From positions 13,251,957 through 13,315,956 of the forward strand of contig CM050450.1 in assembly GCA_027563935.2 (NCBI GenBank): a DNA stretch of 64,000 nt, given 5' to 3'. Below are positions 1 through 9,505 of this stretch, one piece after another (the first letter of the stretch is position 1; each line of letters opens with the position of its first letter). The DNA is from Costus lasius. Lineage: Eukaryota; Streptophyta; Magnoliopsida; Zingiberales; Costaceae. The position numbers and the translations under genes are program-made. The notes under the pieces are model-generated. The model saw nothing but the letters and a program-made list of their open reading frames with translations, had not been told where the DNA came from and did not search any database.

Positions 1-822
1 GGTAGATGGCCGACCAAGGCAAGCTCGCGCGCAGGCGAGAAGACGAGAGGGACCTCGTCCGCACGTAGGCGGACGCCGAGCCCGGTAGTTCACGCGCGCA
101 GGCGGCCGGAGCTCGGTCGATCCGACAGAGGGAGGCTCGCGCGCGGAGCAGAAAAGAGAAGAGGCGGCCACCAAACAAACCACCGTCGGAAACGTAGAAG
201 GAAGCCGCCCGGGAGCCGCGAGCTCGACCGGGGAAGAGCGCCGGAAAACTGAGGAAGCAAGGGTGTACCTCGGCGATCACACTGGCCGCCGGCTCCGTCG
301 AGTCGGTGAAGCTGATGTGTCGCCGCCTTCCGAGGCGCTCTCGAGGCGTCGCCGGCGTCGGAGAAGACGCGCGCGGCAGGCAACGAAGAAATGGGGACCG
401 AGGTTCTCCAAGGCGTTCCACCTCCCACCCGCACCACCGGAACTGCCTGAAGACCACACTGCCGACGAGCGTCCAACGAGGATCGGAGATCGGAGAGGGA
501 GAGGAGGAGAAGAGACCAAGGTCCGCCGGAAAGCTTTCTTTTTCTCTTTTTTCGAAAGCTCCTCTGCCGCTCTAAAACGAGGACGACGTCCTCTCTCCTT
601 TTTTTCACCAGCGTCAGACGATGCACGTCACGCCCGCCCACGCCCCGTCCCATCCGCCGTGCGTCCCACGCGAGCGTTTTCGCGTTGGGGAAATTTCTAC
701 ATTCGGATCCGGATTCGGGCGGCGCCCGATCCGATCCGCTATCCGATCCATCTAATGAGTAATGGATGGGTTGGGCTTAACTCAATTGGGCAGCGCCCAA
801 ATTTCGGCTCAATGGTCTAATA
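1..822 (-). mobile_element. 3' LTR of Ty3/gypsy element, cut by window edge
   Basis: This segment is nearly identical to about 3880-4698, with scattered substitutions and a few indels, and lies in the same orientation. The element reads on the minus strand, so this is its 3' LTR. Its outer part lies outside the window. The inner end, at about 815-822, is followed at once by a pyrimidine run that is a polypurine tract on the minus strand. The inner terminus here reads TATTAGACC on the minus strand, against TGTTAGACC in the other LTR, so one terminal base has mutated. Open frames of up to 187 codons occur on both strands but are not coding: they match in both LTRs and resemble no protein I know. 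Confidence 0.85.
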
Positions 823-840
823 TTCTCCCCCTCCGGAGTG
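823..840 (-). other. Polypurine tract of the gypsy element
   Basis: On the minus strand this reads as a purine run (core GGAGGGGGAGAA) directly upstream of the 3' LTR start, where a plus-strand primer is expected. It fixes the element's orientation together with the primer-binding site at the other end. Confidence 0.75.
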
Positions 841-1840
841 AGTCGCCCCCCTCGGCAACTCCGAGTAACGTCGGATCTCATCCTCGAACTACCACAATTC
901 GAACGCCTCATACCATGTAGCTTCTTCCGTTAGGGAACCTTTCCATCGAACACGAAACTCTGTTCGTCGGTTCATCCCACTATTTCCCAAAACTCGGTGA
1001 TTCAAGATCTTTCCGATCCTTTCGTCGAACTCCGTTCGAATCGTCAGGGTGCACGAAGCCACTGTGACCGAGTTGGATCCCTCGGATCCTTATGAAAACC
1101 CTTTTTGAAGCTCACATGGAATGTCGGCCGCAGCTTCACCCCATCAGAGAGCTTCAAATGATACGCCACTGATTCGACCCGACTCAACACCTCAAAAGGT
1201 CTATCGTATCTCTGCAGAAGTCCCCGATGTGCTGCCTTCGCAGATATCTCCCTCCATATCTGCGGGATAAGTCGGAGAAGCACAAGATCGCTCAAGACGA
1301 ATTCTTCATCCCGACGTCGACAATTCGCATAAGGTTGCATTCGTCTAACCACCAACTCGAGGCTGTCCCTAGTTTCCCAGAGCGACTCCACTCGCTCACT
1401 AGCTACCCGTAAGATAGCGGGACATCTCATTTCGGAGGTCCTCATCACCATATCAACCGAAGTTAGGGATTGTCTCCCTAACACTAGCTCAAAGGGCCGT
1501 GCCCAGTAGACGATGATCTGTGGAGATTATAGGCAAATTGTGCCGAATCAATCCACTTCACCCAGTCTTTTGACTCGCAGTCACCAAATGACGAAGGCAG
1601 TCCTCCGTGAGGACATTAACCCACTCCGTCTACCCAAATACTATCATCAAGTCGTACCCGACTTGGTCTGCTCAACAGACTTTCGATATTCCTTATCGAT
1701 CACAACTTTTGCTTTTATCCTCGTAAAGAGATCTCCTTCCACTCCGGAGATCGCAAAGCGAACTAAGGTGTTTAGCCTACTCAGTGAATCCGGCACTACC
1801 TTAGCCTTTCCAGGCTTGTGTTCTCACCGGAACTAGAATT
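841..1840 (-). pseudogene. Degraded gypsy integrase C-terminus and chromodomain
   Basis: Minus-strand translation of 1044-1484 shows the end of a chromovirus integrase. There is a LVLGRQSLTS-like block, an RRMQPYANCRRRDEEF block and the typical tail FEVLSRVESVAYHLKL followed by FHVSFKKGFHKD. Below 1044 the same strand still shows chromodomain remnants (SMERLPNGRSYMV, compare the family's VKWKGLP..ATWE) broken by stops and frameshifts. Upstream, at 1500-1840, only fragments remain. Many stops show that the gene is dead. Assignment to chromodomain-bearing Ty3/gypsy rests on these motifs; I cannot place the lineage. Confidence 0.8.
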
Positions 1841-1899
1841 CTGCTAGGAATTCCTACCATCGGGCCAGTTTGGCCGACAATCTCTTCCGAGTGGTGAAA

Positions 1900-2260
1900 G
1901 TATTCACCACCTTATCCACTTTTGCCACGAAGGCGATACTCAGGAGGACTCTCATCCTTAGAAGCAGTGCGACACTGCAACCATCTCTTTTTCCATGCGC
2001 AGAGTATCTCCGCTCCTTTTCATTTTAACTTTCGACTATTGAAAGCTATAGGACACCCATCATGTATCAACACCTCGTCCACGTTTGATCCGAAGTATCG
2101 GATCTCGTTGGCGCAACCCTGCCAACTGCCGCTTACGATATCCATATCGTACAATATCCCTAAGACCTCGGGGTCTGCAGCACCGACCGACCTCCCTCGA
2201 TCCTGTGCTGGGGACTTCTCAAATCCAAATCTTATAACCATCCATCGTCCTAGACGAATC
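1900..2260 (-). pseudogene. Degraded gypsy reverse transcriptase/RNase H fragment
   Basis: The minus-strand frame at 2020-2241 contains EVLIHDGCPIAFNSRKLK. This matches the start of the plant gypsy RNase H domain, which usually reads like GGVLxQDGHPIAFxSRKL. Flanking sequence is frameshifted. With only about 2.3 kb between the LTRs, most of the protease and reverse transcriptase region must be deleted, because intact relatives have roughly 4-6 kb there. Confidence 0.7.
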
Positions 2261-3124
2261 TTTTAGTGCGACTCGACTAGCACTCGTAATTTCCACTGAA
2301 TTGTAGGAAGGGTCCTACGACACCCGCGATCCAATCAGATTACATCTGTTCCCAAGAAACTCGTCTAACATCGTAACTTGGCCACGCCTAAGTCTTGTCC
2401 TCTTCGAAGGCGTCCCATACCACCCTCGTCGAAGACTAACCTAGCTCGCCCCAATTACCATTTTGTCCCTGGGTCTCCTCCGCTCATACAGGCGTCCCTA
2501 TATGCCGAGGAACCCCGGACTGTTTGCAAGGACTTTTCCTTGCTGTCCTCCCAAGCTTCCCCCACATAAGGCGTCCCTTATGCGAAGTTGGCTCGGTTGG
2601 ACCAAGGAGAGGGATCCCTTTTGTTTTAGTTGGACCTCGTCCACTCTCCTTGTTCCCAAATAGCAGTTCTAGGGTCTGCTATCTCTTCCTCATATTGTCT
2701 CCGGAGAGATTCGCGACATAAGCCTGGGCTTGCTCCCCCTCAGGGATCCGAATAGATTGGGAATATGTCACCATATCCCAGAGGAAGTTCGCAACTTCCA
2801 TGGGGCAACGCACCCCTCCAACCTGTGGGTAATGGGTCCACTCCCAGGACGTGCCCCGACCCGAATAACGAGAGCGCTCACGTGGGCCGTGGACCGAAAT
2901 GTGGGTCGTCGCAGACGGTCTCTTGGCCGCAATCGGCCATGGTTGATGCTATCGAAGCCGCCGTAGCGCGCTTCAGCATCGCAACCTTCGCCCGGGATGC
3001 CTCTAGCTCCTCGAGGAGTCAAGTCCCCTGAGCTACGAGACGCTCGAGTTCTATCTGCACACAAGCAGTGGATCTATCAAAATGCACGTACGACGCTCGC
3101 ACAAATTGGAACGTGCAGAACCTG
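2261..3124 (-). mobile_element. Gag-side internal region of the gypsy element, degraded
   Basis: This stretch lies between the pol remnants and the primer-binding site, where gag should be. The minus strand has a 98-codon open frame (2768-3064) with no motif I recognise. I could not find a zinc knuckle. It is assigned to the element by position only. Confidence 0.55.
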
Positions 3125-3137
3125 GGCTCTGATACCA
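3125..3137 (-). other. Primer-binding site for initiator Met-tRNA
   Basis: The minus strand reads TGGTATCAGAGCC, complementary to the 3' end of plant initiator methionine tRNA. It sits three bases inside the LTR boundary at 3141, the usual spacing. This defines the 5' LTR as the copy at 3141-4698. Confidence 0.9.
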
Positions 3138-3140
3138 AGC

Positions 3141-4698
3141 TGTCACGCCCATATTTACGGTAATGTTTTTTTAAAAAAATTATTTTACCCGTGAGTCAGC
3201 GCTTGACTCGAGTCCAAATGCGTCAACGCAAGGATCCCAACGATCGAAACCGCGGGATTGGGCGCGACCGACGGAGCCCAGCCCGACTGTGGACTCATGC
3301 GGAAGCTCGCTGCCGTTCCAACCTGGCTCAGGTCAACATAGACGATTCACCGAAGACCGGTGTCATCAAGTCGAACCGGGGCCATCCGAACCCATTCGTC
3401 AACACGTCTACGGATCTAGCCGGCGCCCGGCGATCACAGATAGACTTCTACCCGGCGTCGCATGCCAGTGAAGGGAAGAACCTGGCCGGCTCCTCACTTG
3501 CGCACCGGCGAAGAGGCCGGACAACGCTCCACTGGTGAACATGGCGGCCCCGTCCTTCTCATACGAGATGAGAACGGTCGTAAGGAAGAAAATCGCACGA
3601 AGGCGACACACACAAGGCGGCCGACGTTGCCGAAGCCGGACGAGTGACGCTCGCAGAGGCGAGCTCGGCTGCCAAAAAAGCTGGTGGCGTTGGCCACCCT
3701 GCTACACCCTCGCCGGAGAGGAGGAGTTGTCCTTCGGCGATCAGCTGCAGGGGAGAAGTCTGGCGGCTGGGGAGAACACGCAGACGTCGAAGGCACGGAA
3801 GAAACGCGACGCCCTTCCACGCCCGTCAGCCGCTCGCTCGAACTGACGGTCCCGACTTCAACAGTAGCACCACGCGACGGTAGATGGTCGGCCAAGGCAA
3901 GCTCGCGCGCAGGCGAGAAGACGAGAGGGACCTCGTCCGCACGCAGGCGGACGCCGAGCCCAGTAGTTCACGCGCGCAAGCGGCCGGAGCTCGGTCGATC
4001 CAAGAGAGGGAGGCTCGCGCGGGGAGCAGAAAAGAGAAGACGCGGCCACCAAACAAACCACCGTCGGAAACGTAAAAGGAAGCCGCCCGGGAGCCGCAAG
4101 CTCAACCGAGGAAGAGCGCCGAAAAACCGAGGAAGCAAGGGTGTACCTCGGCGATCACACTGGCCGCCGGCTCTGTCGTGTCGGTGAAGCTGATGTGTCG
4201 CCACCTTCCGAGGCGCTCTGAGGCGTCGCCGGCGTCGGAGAAGACGCGCGCGGCAGGCAACGAAGAAATGGGGACCGGGGTTCTCCAAGGCGTTCCACCT
4301 CCCACCCGCACCACCGGAACTGCCTGAAGACCACACTGCTGACGAGCATCCAACGAGGATCGAAGATCGGAGAGGGAGAGGAGAAGAGACTAAGGTCCGC
4401 CGGAAAGTTTTCTTTTTCTCTTTTTTCGAAAGCTCCTCTGAAGCTCTAAAACGAGGACGACATCCTCTCTCCTTTTTTTCACCAGCGTCAGACGACGCAC
4501 GTCACGCACGCCCACACCCCATCCCATCCGCCGTGCATCCCACACGAGCATTTTCCCGTTGGAGAAATTTCTGGATTCGGATCCAGATTCGGGCGGCGCC
4601 CGATCCAATCCGCTATCCGATCCATCTAATGAGTAATGGATGGGTTGGGCTTAATTCAATTGGGCTGGAAATTTGGGCCTCGGCTCAATGGTCTAACA
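3141..4698 (-). mobile_element. Complete 5' LTR (1558 bp) of the gypsy element
   Basis: On the plus strand it starts TGTCACGCCC right after the primer-binding site and ends TCTAACA, giving TG...CA termini. Its right half repeats 1-822. The five bases after it (4699-4703, ACTAT) should be one copy of the target duplication; the partner lies outside the window. The LTR is GC-rich and purine-rich and contains overlapping open frames on both strands, which I treat as chance. Confidence 0.85.
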
Positions 4699-4987
4699 AC
4701 TATCATAGTCAACTTACACTTAAATTTAGTTTTCGTATAAATTTGAGAGTTATACAACCTTCAGGAAGGCTTAATTCAAAAGTCAATCCGGAGACTTGAA
4801 TTGTCAATAACTACGATTGTACATACGATCATTAATTTTAATGACCATTTAGTCGATTCTTTTTAAAAGATTGTTTATGACTTCATTAGATTGGCCATAG
4901 AGCAGACAAGATATCGAACATATGCCCATGTATTCAAACGACAGCAAACTAATTCTAAACAAGAGAAAACATTGTAAAACAAATCCA

Positions 4988-5076
4988 ATGCCTCAGACCG
5001 TCCTAGTACTCAAAATTTTCAACTTGCTACAAGTGTAAGAACTTGCATTCAGCCAGGAAAATTGTCATCATTGGCA
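4988..5076 (-). ncRNA. Box C/D snoRNA, 18S guide (U33/snR55-like)
   Basis: Minus-strand transcript. Box C is AATGATGA (complement of 5065-5071). A CTGA at 5052-5049 can serve as D', and box D is CTGA at 4996-4993. A short terminal stem pairs UGCC with GGCA outside the boxes. The eleven bases upstream of box D (complement of 4997-5007) are antisense to the conserved 18S rRNA segment ACCGUCCUAGU, which follows GAUCAGAU in plant 18S. By the box-plus-five rule the target is the U of ACCGU. From memory this is the site guided by yeast snR55 and animal U33. It is the third gene of a same-strand cluster. Confidence 0.8.
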
Positions 5077-5257
5077 ACCAAAAAAATTAGAACTTGCATC
5101 ACTGCGATATGTCAACAGCCGCGAAACCAATTCTGAACACGTAATCGCCTTGGATAGAATCAAATATGAAAAAAAGAGAGTAAAGATTATGTATGAGCTC
5201 ACAATAACTAAATCGTAGAAACACCAAACAATAACAAAAAAAAGATGAAGATCAAAG

Positions 5258-5344
5258 ATGTGTCAGATCTATTATCTTCAGCACCCATTCTAAATGATCA
5301 GACAGGGATAACTGCATTTTGTCATTGATCTCATCATCCACAAT
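5258..5344 (-). ncRNA. Box C/D snoRNA, 25S guide (snR48-like)
   Basis: Minus-strand transcript of about 87 nt. Box C ATGATGA is the complement of 5331-5337, D' CTGA of 5298-5301 and box D CTGA of 5263-5266. The ends pair UGUG with CACA outside the boxes. The thirteen bases before D' (complement of 5302-5314) are antisense to ACAGGGAUAACUG, a highly conserved 25S rRNA stretch at the peptidyl-transferase centre. Box-plus-five points to the middle G of ACAGGG, a region where yeast snR48 acts (recalled, not checked). The guide before box D was not matched to a target. Confidence 0.82.
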
Positions 5345-5414
5345 TTTACCACGATCACGAAATAAAACTACACCACTTGCAGAGAAGAAAAGAGGGGCAA
5401 AAGAGCGCATATAG

Positions 5415-5517
5415 GGGATCTATCAGATCTTCCTATTCAATTGAAAGAAACTATCATCACACCCAATCCTACAAACTGGATGCATCCTTTCGAAGAAGTG
5501 CTCATCATTTAGATCCC
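5415..5517 (-). ncRNA. Box C/D snoRNA, target not recognised
   Basis: Minus-strand transcript of about 103 nt, first in the cluster. It has a perfect 8-bp terminal stem, GGGATCTA (complement of 5510-5517) with TAGATCCC (complement of 5415-5422). The stem encloses box C ATGATGA (5508-5502), an internal C'-like GTGATGA (about 5460-5454) and box D CTGA (5426-5423). The D-guide is the complement of about 5427-5438, and I could not match it to an rRNA from memory. The stem and boxes are clear; only the target is missing. Confidence 0.72.
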
Positions 5518-6173
5518 AGAAAGAAATCAAATGCCAAAGACTACGAGAGGGTAAGAGGAAGAATCGGAGAAAACCTTTCGAACATATGAACAATACGACG
5601 GAGCAGAGTGGGAACGACGAGATGGAGGAAGTTGATGGCCAAGGAGGCAATATAAAGGCGATGGTTTGCCAAATTAGGGTTTTTGCTCGCGACCCGATCG
5701 ACGCCGTTCAATTTTTATCGGAGGAAGAGCCAAGAGGTGCTTTGTGGATCGGATCTCATTAGGGTTGATTTGACCCGATAAAAATATACAGGATTTTGGG
5801 TCTAAAATTCGAGGATCCGACAGTTATTAATCCGTTGGTTTGGCCTGACGAAACCCTAGCACGCGAGATTTGGTTCCCTCTTTCATATCGCTGCCCCTGC
5901 GGCCGACCTTGTAACGGCTCCTCCAGCTTCATCCTCCGGCCGACCGCCACCTGCGCCGGTATACCGTCGGTAAGAGTTAAGGCGCGATCCGTCTCATTCC
6001 CTGTCCATATATCTATCGAAACCTCCGGCGGCGGCGGCGCTGCAACTCATTTGGATTGTAATTTACCTGTTGCCGCGATTAAATTTGGGAACTAGATCGA
6101 AAAATCTTTGTTTTTTCTTCAGTTTGTGCTTGGAGGTGTATTTCTGAAGTAAATCTTACTGTTGCAGTTCGTC
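5518..6173. promoter_or_regulatory. Divergent promoter with telo-boxes; RPF2 5' leader
   Basis: This is the spacer between the snoRNA cluster (reading left) and RPF2 (reading right). It has a telo-box core TTAGGGTTT at 5674-5682, a second TTAGGG at 5759-5764 and AAACCCTAG at 5851-5859. A TATA-like TTTATATT on the minus strand (about 5648-5656) could drive the snoRNAs. On the plus strand a strong donor (GTAAGA at 5970) and an acceptor ending at 6167 suggest an intron in the RPF2 5' leader, seven bases before the start codon. Telo-boxes are a known mark of plant ribosome-biogenesis and snoRNA promoters. Start sites are not determined. Confidence 0.6.
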
Positions 6174-8212
6174 ATGCTGAAGATAAAAACCCCTAAGACT
6201 CAACGATCGAAACGAGAAGTGGAGAAGCGTGCCCCTAAACTGGTAATCCATTCAGCTATCATTGCCGATTACTCTTGTATTGGGTAGTTTTTTTTTTCTT
6301 TTTTGAAGCGTTATGTGTTTCTGGTACATAGGTTGAGAATGGCAAGAAAACTCTTATACTTCATGGCACAAAGACGAGTGATGTATTGAATGCGGTGCTA
6401 ACGCAAATTCACCATCTGAAGAGAGACAATGCCGTGAAGTACACTAAGAAAAACGAAAACATAAGGCCTTTTGAGAGCGGCGGTGAGACATCTCTAGAAT
6501 TTTACTCACTTAAAACTGACTGCAGCCTTTTTGTGGTGAGAATACGCTTCCCTTCCTCTGTTCTTTTATCCTTTTTTAACCTTTCTTTATATATTATTTC
6601 TTGTAATCTTTCTAAATTTTTAGTATTTCTTTCACTATGCTTTGGTTGTAATTCTATTGCATTTACCCTGAATTAGTATTGTTGATAAAATTGTTGGAAT
6701 TATGATTTAGACGATTTTTTTAAAGCTTCTTTAGTTTATGCCAATTAGAGTAAACTTGTTTTGTTCAGTCTAATGGTCATAGTGTGTTCCGTCATAACGT
6801 TCATTCTGGTTTCCTCGTTCCCCATAGTCATGAATCATTAAGTTTAATTCTTAAACGGGTTTCCTTTTGATTCTCCATGTAAATTCTATTGAAAAGCAAA
6901 GATGGATCTACAGCCCTGTGGCCTGCATATTATTTTCGTGACTTAAAGCAAGTCTTAAGGCAAAAGACTAATCTTTTATTAGTCTTATTTTAAACAATTC
7001 TTAAGAAGAAAGAAATGGAGACGGCAGTTACACATGTATTTTTTATTAATCTTTTATTAGAACCCTTGAAGTAACTTGTATAATTTGGCTCTGCAGTTTG
7101 GTTCTCATTCTAAGAAAAGGCCAAACAACTTAGTTATGGGACGGATGTTTGATCACCATATATATGATCTTGTCGAAGTTGGAGTTGATAAATTCAAATC
7201 AATGGAAAGATTTGAGTATGACAAGAAATTAACTCCGAGAATTGGATCAAAGCCATTTTTTGCTTTCATAGGGGAAGGATTTGAGAGTGTTGAAGAGCTG
7301 AAGCACTTGAAGGAAGTTCTGCTTGACCTTTTCAGAGGAGAGGTAGATTTCTGGAACATTCGTTTTTAATAATGTGTGAACGTTCTAGAAATGATAGCTT
7401 GTTATTCTGCCTAGTGCAGGTTGTGGAAAATTTAAATCTTGCCGGCATAGATCATGTGTTTGTGTGCACAGCTCTATCTTCAAATACAGTGTTTTTCACT
7501 CATTGTGCTCTTAGGCTGAAAAAATCTGGCACGGTTATTCCTAGAATGGAACTAGTTGAAGTTGGACCGTCTATGGATTTGGTGATCCGCCGGCACAGGC
7601 TTCCTAATGATAGCTTAAAGAAAGAGGCAATGAGGACTACTTCTGAGCAGCCCAAAAAGAAGGTTTGCTCTAATTTGCCTTTGCCTGATGTTCTTTTGTA
7701 TTCAAGTGATGCTTTTTACTGGAGTATTCCAGTTGCAGTTTCAGACAGCATATACTGTTTCTTCTGAGACCTTGAATGGAACTAAGGAATTACATTGTCT
7801 TCTTCATGTTAATTTGTACTTGTCACAAAGACCGCTTTAATTTTCGTTTTCAATGGACCAGTTTTTCGTGCCTGACCTTCCAATATGTTACTCTCAAGTG
7901 AAAGTTACACACTATTCATCTCTCCTTGCAGATAAAAAATGTAAGCAGTGATGCAGTGCAAGGTAAGCTAGGGAAGATATACATACCAGATCAAAAGGTC
8001 AGTTATTTCCTGTGTTCTTAGTTATTATAATTGGATTTATTATGTTAAAGCATCATCAATAATGACTCTGATCTTCGTTTTCTCCTTTCAAGGTTGGTGG
8101 CATTGCACTCTCAAATGACATTAAGGGTTTGAAAAGGGAACGTCGTGAGGCTAAAAAAATGAAAGTTGATGGACAGATCGAATCAAAGAGAAGAAAGATG
8201 GCATCTGAATGA
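6174..8212 (+). CDS. RPF2: Ribosome production factor 2 homolog (Brix domain)
   Basis: Six coding exons: 6174-6242, 6332-6535, 7097-7342, 7420-7662, 7932-7997 and 8093-8212. They give 315 residues, the usual length for RPF2. All junctions are GT-AG and keep frame. The protein opens MLKIKTPKTQRSKREVEKR, followed by the Brix fold (about residues 28-235) with NAVKYTKKNENIRPFE, GSHSKKRPNNLVMGRMFD and FFTHCALRLKKSGT. It ends in a basic tail (KRERREAKKMKV). Yeast Rpf2 works with Rrs1 to bring 5S rRNA and its two ribosomal proteins into early pre-60S particles in the nucleolus and is needed for 27S rRNA processing; the same role is expected here. No residue looks broken. Confidence 0.95.
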
Positions 8213-9505
8213 TCTTTTATTTTGCAGCTTTTTCTTTCTTTGATCACCAGTCAAATGTCAATCACTGATAATATGAAGGGCATCAACTGTAAAAATTTCA
8301 CGGGATACAACGCCCTTTGAGTTAAAGAGCTGACTTCCAAAACCAAGTCGATCTGCTACCTGCGATGAATTACGCAACAAAAGTCAACAGCCTATGTGGT
8401 TGAGCCCCGATCCGGCTGTGTAGCTGGATCTATCGGACGCTGCTTGACATGGTGTGCTTTTAGTGTACATCTAGCTGAAACTTTCTGCCAGGTTCTGCTA
8501 TTTTGATCGGTTTTGAATGTAGATTTCTTTATGTACCTTGATTATATTCGTGTTAATGGTAATTTTTGACGTGAAATTGAAGATTGTTCTTGTTAATGGT
8601 AATTGCAAGATTGTTTTTGCTATTAGTTCAAACTTGAAGCAAGCAGTAGTTGCAGCTTGTTTTTCTTGTGATGGCATAGTAGGAGGGGCATCCTAACAGA
8701 CAAGTAGTGACGAAGCAATAATAGGTGGAAACCAAATGGCTTGCTGCCCCTCTCAAGGCGGCCGTCACCATCAAGTGAAGTGCAGGCACCAGTCTATCGA
8801 TGTCGATGGTTTTAGCAGGAAGCCTTCCAACCTGAAGACATCGAGCCTCGAGGTACATTACAATTAACGCTAATTCACAAACGAGAAAACAACCACTCAC
8901 AAACAATTGCAGGATCCGCATTGAAGGGAACCACGTCTCCAGCCCATACGCGTTTGCGAGAATTAGAGGCACGTCGATCAACGTGAGCGCCACGCATCGG
9001 GTCCGGAACTTAAGTCCAACCTACGCTACCGAACCGCCATAGACCTGCCAGATCAAATCAAAACCTTTCTCCAAAAACCAATTCCAAACCCAAGTCCATG
9101 GCGGAGACTCGCCCAGTTCGTCACTCTTTTTTCCTCTCTTCTAAACAAACGCATGGACAGTGCTTGCACGTCGACTCGACGCTGACGTGCCGTCCACGAC
9201 CGCTTCCTTGAAACAGTAGAGTTTCTCAATCGCCGACCGAAAAGCTATCAAACAAACGCAAAAGCTTGCGGGCAGCAGGCTCCAAACGGAGCCCGCGGCC
9301 CCACATAACTGCAGGTCGTGTTTGCACTCTCAATTGTAAGCTTCCAAATGCCTCTCCCTCCTCTCTTTCCTCTCTTCTTCTCCAAATGGACGCGACCCTC
9401 CTCGTTCCTCAATAATTCCCTCTTTGTGATCATAATGGTGTTCGCTATGACCTCCAAATTCCACAACATCTAACGCGCCCTTCCTGGGTTCCCGTGGTGC
9501 AAGGC
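8213..9505. other. Spacer between RPF2 and the bZIP gene
   Basis: The left part should hold the RPF2 3' UTR and terminator, and the right part (about 9100-9505) the bZIP promoter and leader. A 121-codon minus-strand frame at 8628-8993 encodes a hydrophobic peptide. I do not recognise it and see no exons linked to it. No repeat with clear ends was seen. Confidence 0.5.

Noticed and set aside
90..820. Long open frames on both strands (up to 187 codons), repeated at 3494-4353
   Set aside because: They lie in GC-rich LTR sequence, overlap each other on opposite strands and match no protein family I know. They recur only because the LTR does.
7690..7775. Possible box C/D snoRNA in RPF2 intron 4 (GTGATGC ... 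CTGA with a TTCAAG/CTTGAA stem)
   Set aside because: Box C has a wrong last base, the stem is offset by three bases from box D and no rRNA guide was found.
8628..8993. 121-codon hydrophobic frame on the minus strand
   Set aside because: No recognisable domain, no partner exons and no promoter evidence. It sits where the bZIP and RPF2 spacer is expected. Noted as possible but not called a gene.
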